From Liolophura sinensis (lineage: Eukaryota > Mollusca > Polyplacophora > Chitonida > Chitonidae): a stretch of DNA of 64,000 nt. Shown piece by piece: positions 63,781-64,000 of the stretch (position 1 is the first letter of the stretch; the number at the start of each line of letters is the position of its first letter). Location of the stretch: NCBI RefSeq assembly GCF_032854445.1, contig NC_088302.1:6069338-6133337 (forward strand). Direction: 5' to 3'. The notes below the pieces were generated by a model, which saw only the letters and a list, made by a program, of their open reading frames with translations, made no database searches and was not told the DNA's origin. The position numbers and the translations under genes were made by a program.

Positions 63781-64000
63781 CGCTCTGTGTCACAGTTCTG
63801 AGACCAGATCCCAGGTCATGTAATAGCAGGGTCGGCTCCGCTCTGTGTCACAGCCCTGAGACCAGATCCAAGATATTGTAACAGCAGGATCGGCTCGGCT
63901 CTGTGTCACGGCTCTGAGACCAGATCCCAGGTCATGTAACAGCAGGGTCGGCTCCGCTCTGTGTCACAGCTCTGAGGCCAGATCACAGGTCATGTAGCAG
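63781..64000. repeat. 58-bp minisatellite, about 4 copies, runs off the window
   Basis: CGCTCTGTGTCACAGCTCTG followed by AGACCAGATCCCAGGTCATG and TAACAGCAGGGTCGGCTC is repeated with exact 58-base spacing (63782, 63840, 63898, 63956). The unit is GC-richer than the surrounding DNA. The array continues past the right edge, so total copy number is unknown. Confidence 0.93.

Overview
This window reads as non-coding-rich animal nuclear DNA. It is AT-rich, has no operon-like gene packing, has almost no long open reading frames, and carries many microsatellites, minisatellites and diverged duplications. At least ten copies, most of them truncated, of one tRNA-derived SINE are present. From memory this SINE family is abundant in bivalves and gastropods, and that is the main reason I suggest a mollusc or another lophotrochozoan. 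No rRNA, functional tRNA, CRISPR array or prokaryote-type gene cluster was seen.

Layout. (1) 1-4.4 kb: a 55-bp minisatellite of 9 copies, SINE fragments, an inverted fragment of the large repeat that follows, and a 25-bp minisatellite. (2) About 4.5-18.9 kb: five diverged copies, in the same orientation, of a 2.7-4 kb segment. Each copy has the same module order (here called F, G, A, B, C, E) and was later altered by SINE insertions and deletions. On the minus strand, modules B and A keep short open frames in most copies, including a hydrophobic leader-like stretch, so the array could be the remains of a tandemly duplicated gene. (3) 19-24 kb: low-repeat DNA with the only convincing gene. It lies on the minus strand and encodes a 272-residue basic, Ser/Pro-rich, probably disordered protein. 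It has a good 3' splice site just upstream of its start codon, a consensus 5' splice site about 770 bp further upstream and a poly(A) signal downstream. (4) 24-38.9 kb: mostly unannotatable, with a 100-bp (AT)n tract, a 5'-truncated SINE with a perfect 11-bp target-site duplication, a 28-bp minisatellite of 17 copies and a fold-back element with about 59-bp outer arms. (5) 38.9-60 kb: a second, unrelated family of large diverged direct duplications. It includes two related 1.6-kb blocks about 8.36 kb apart and a 31-copy, 33-bp minisatellite that is open in two frames, one reading as a His/Cys-rich repeat. (6) 60-64 kb: 38-bp and 58-bp minisatellites and one old SINE.

The window is therefore dominated by duplication and repeat expansion. 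I do not see a recognisable multi-gene system. The most useful leads are the orphan Ser/Pro-rich gene, the two large duplicated arrays with residual open frames, and the 33-bp array, which seems to have grown from a single short motif still visible in a sister duplicate.
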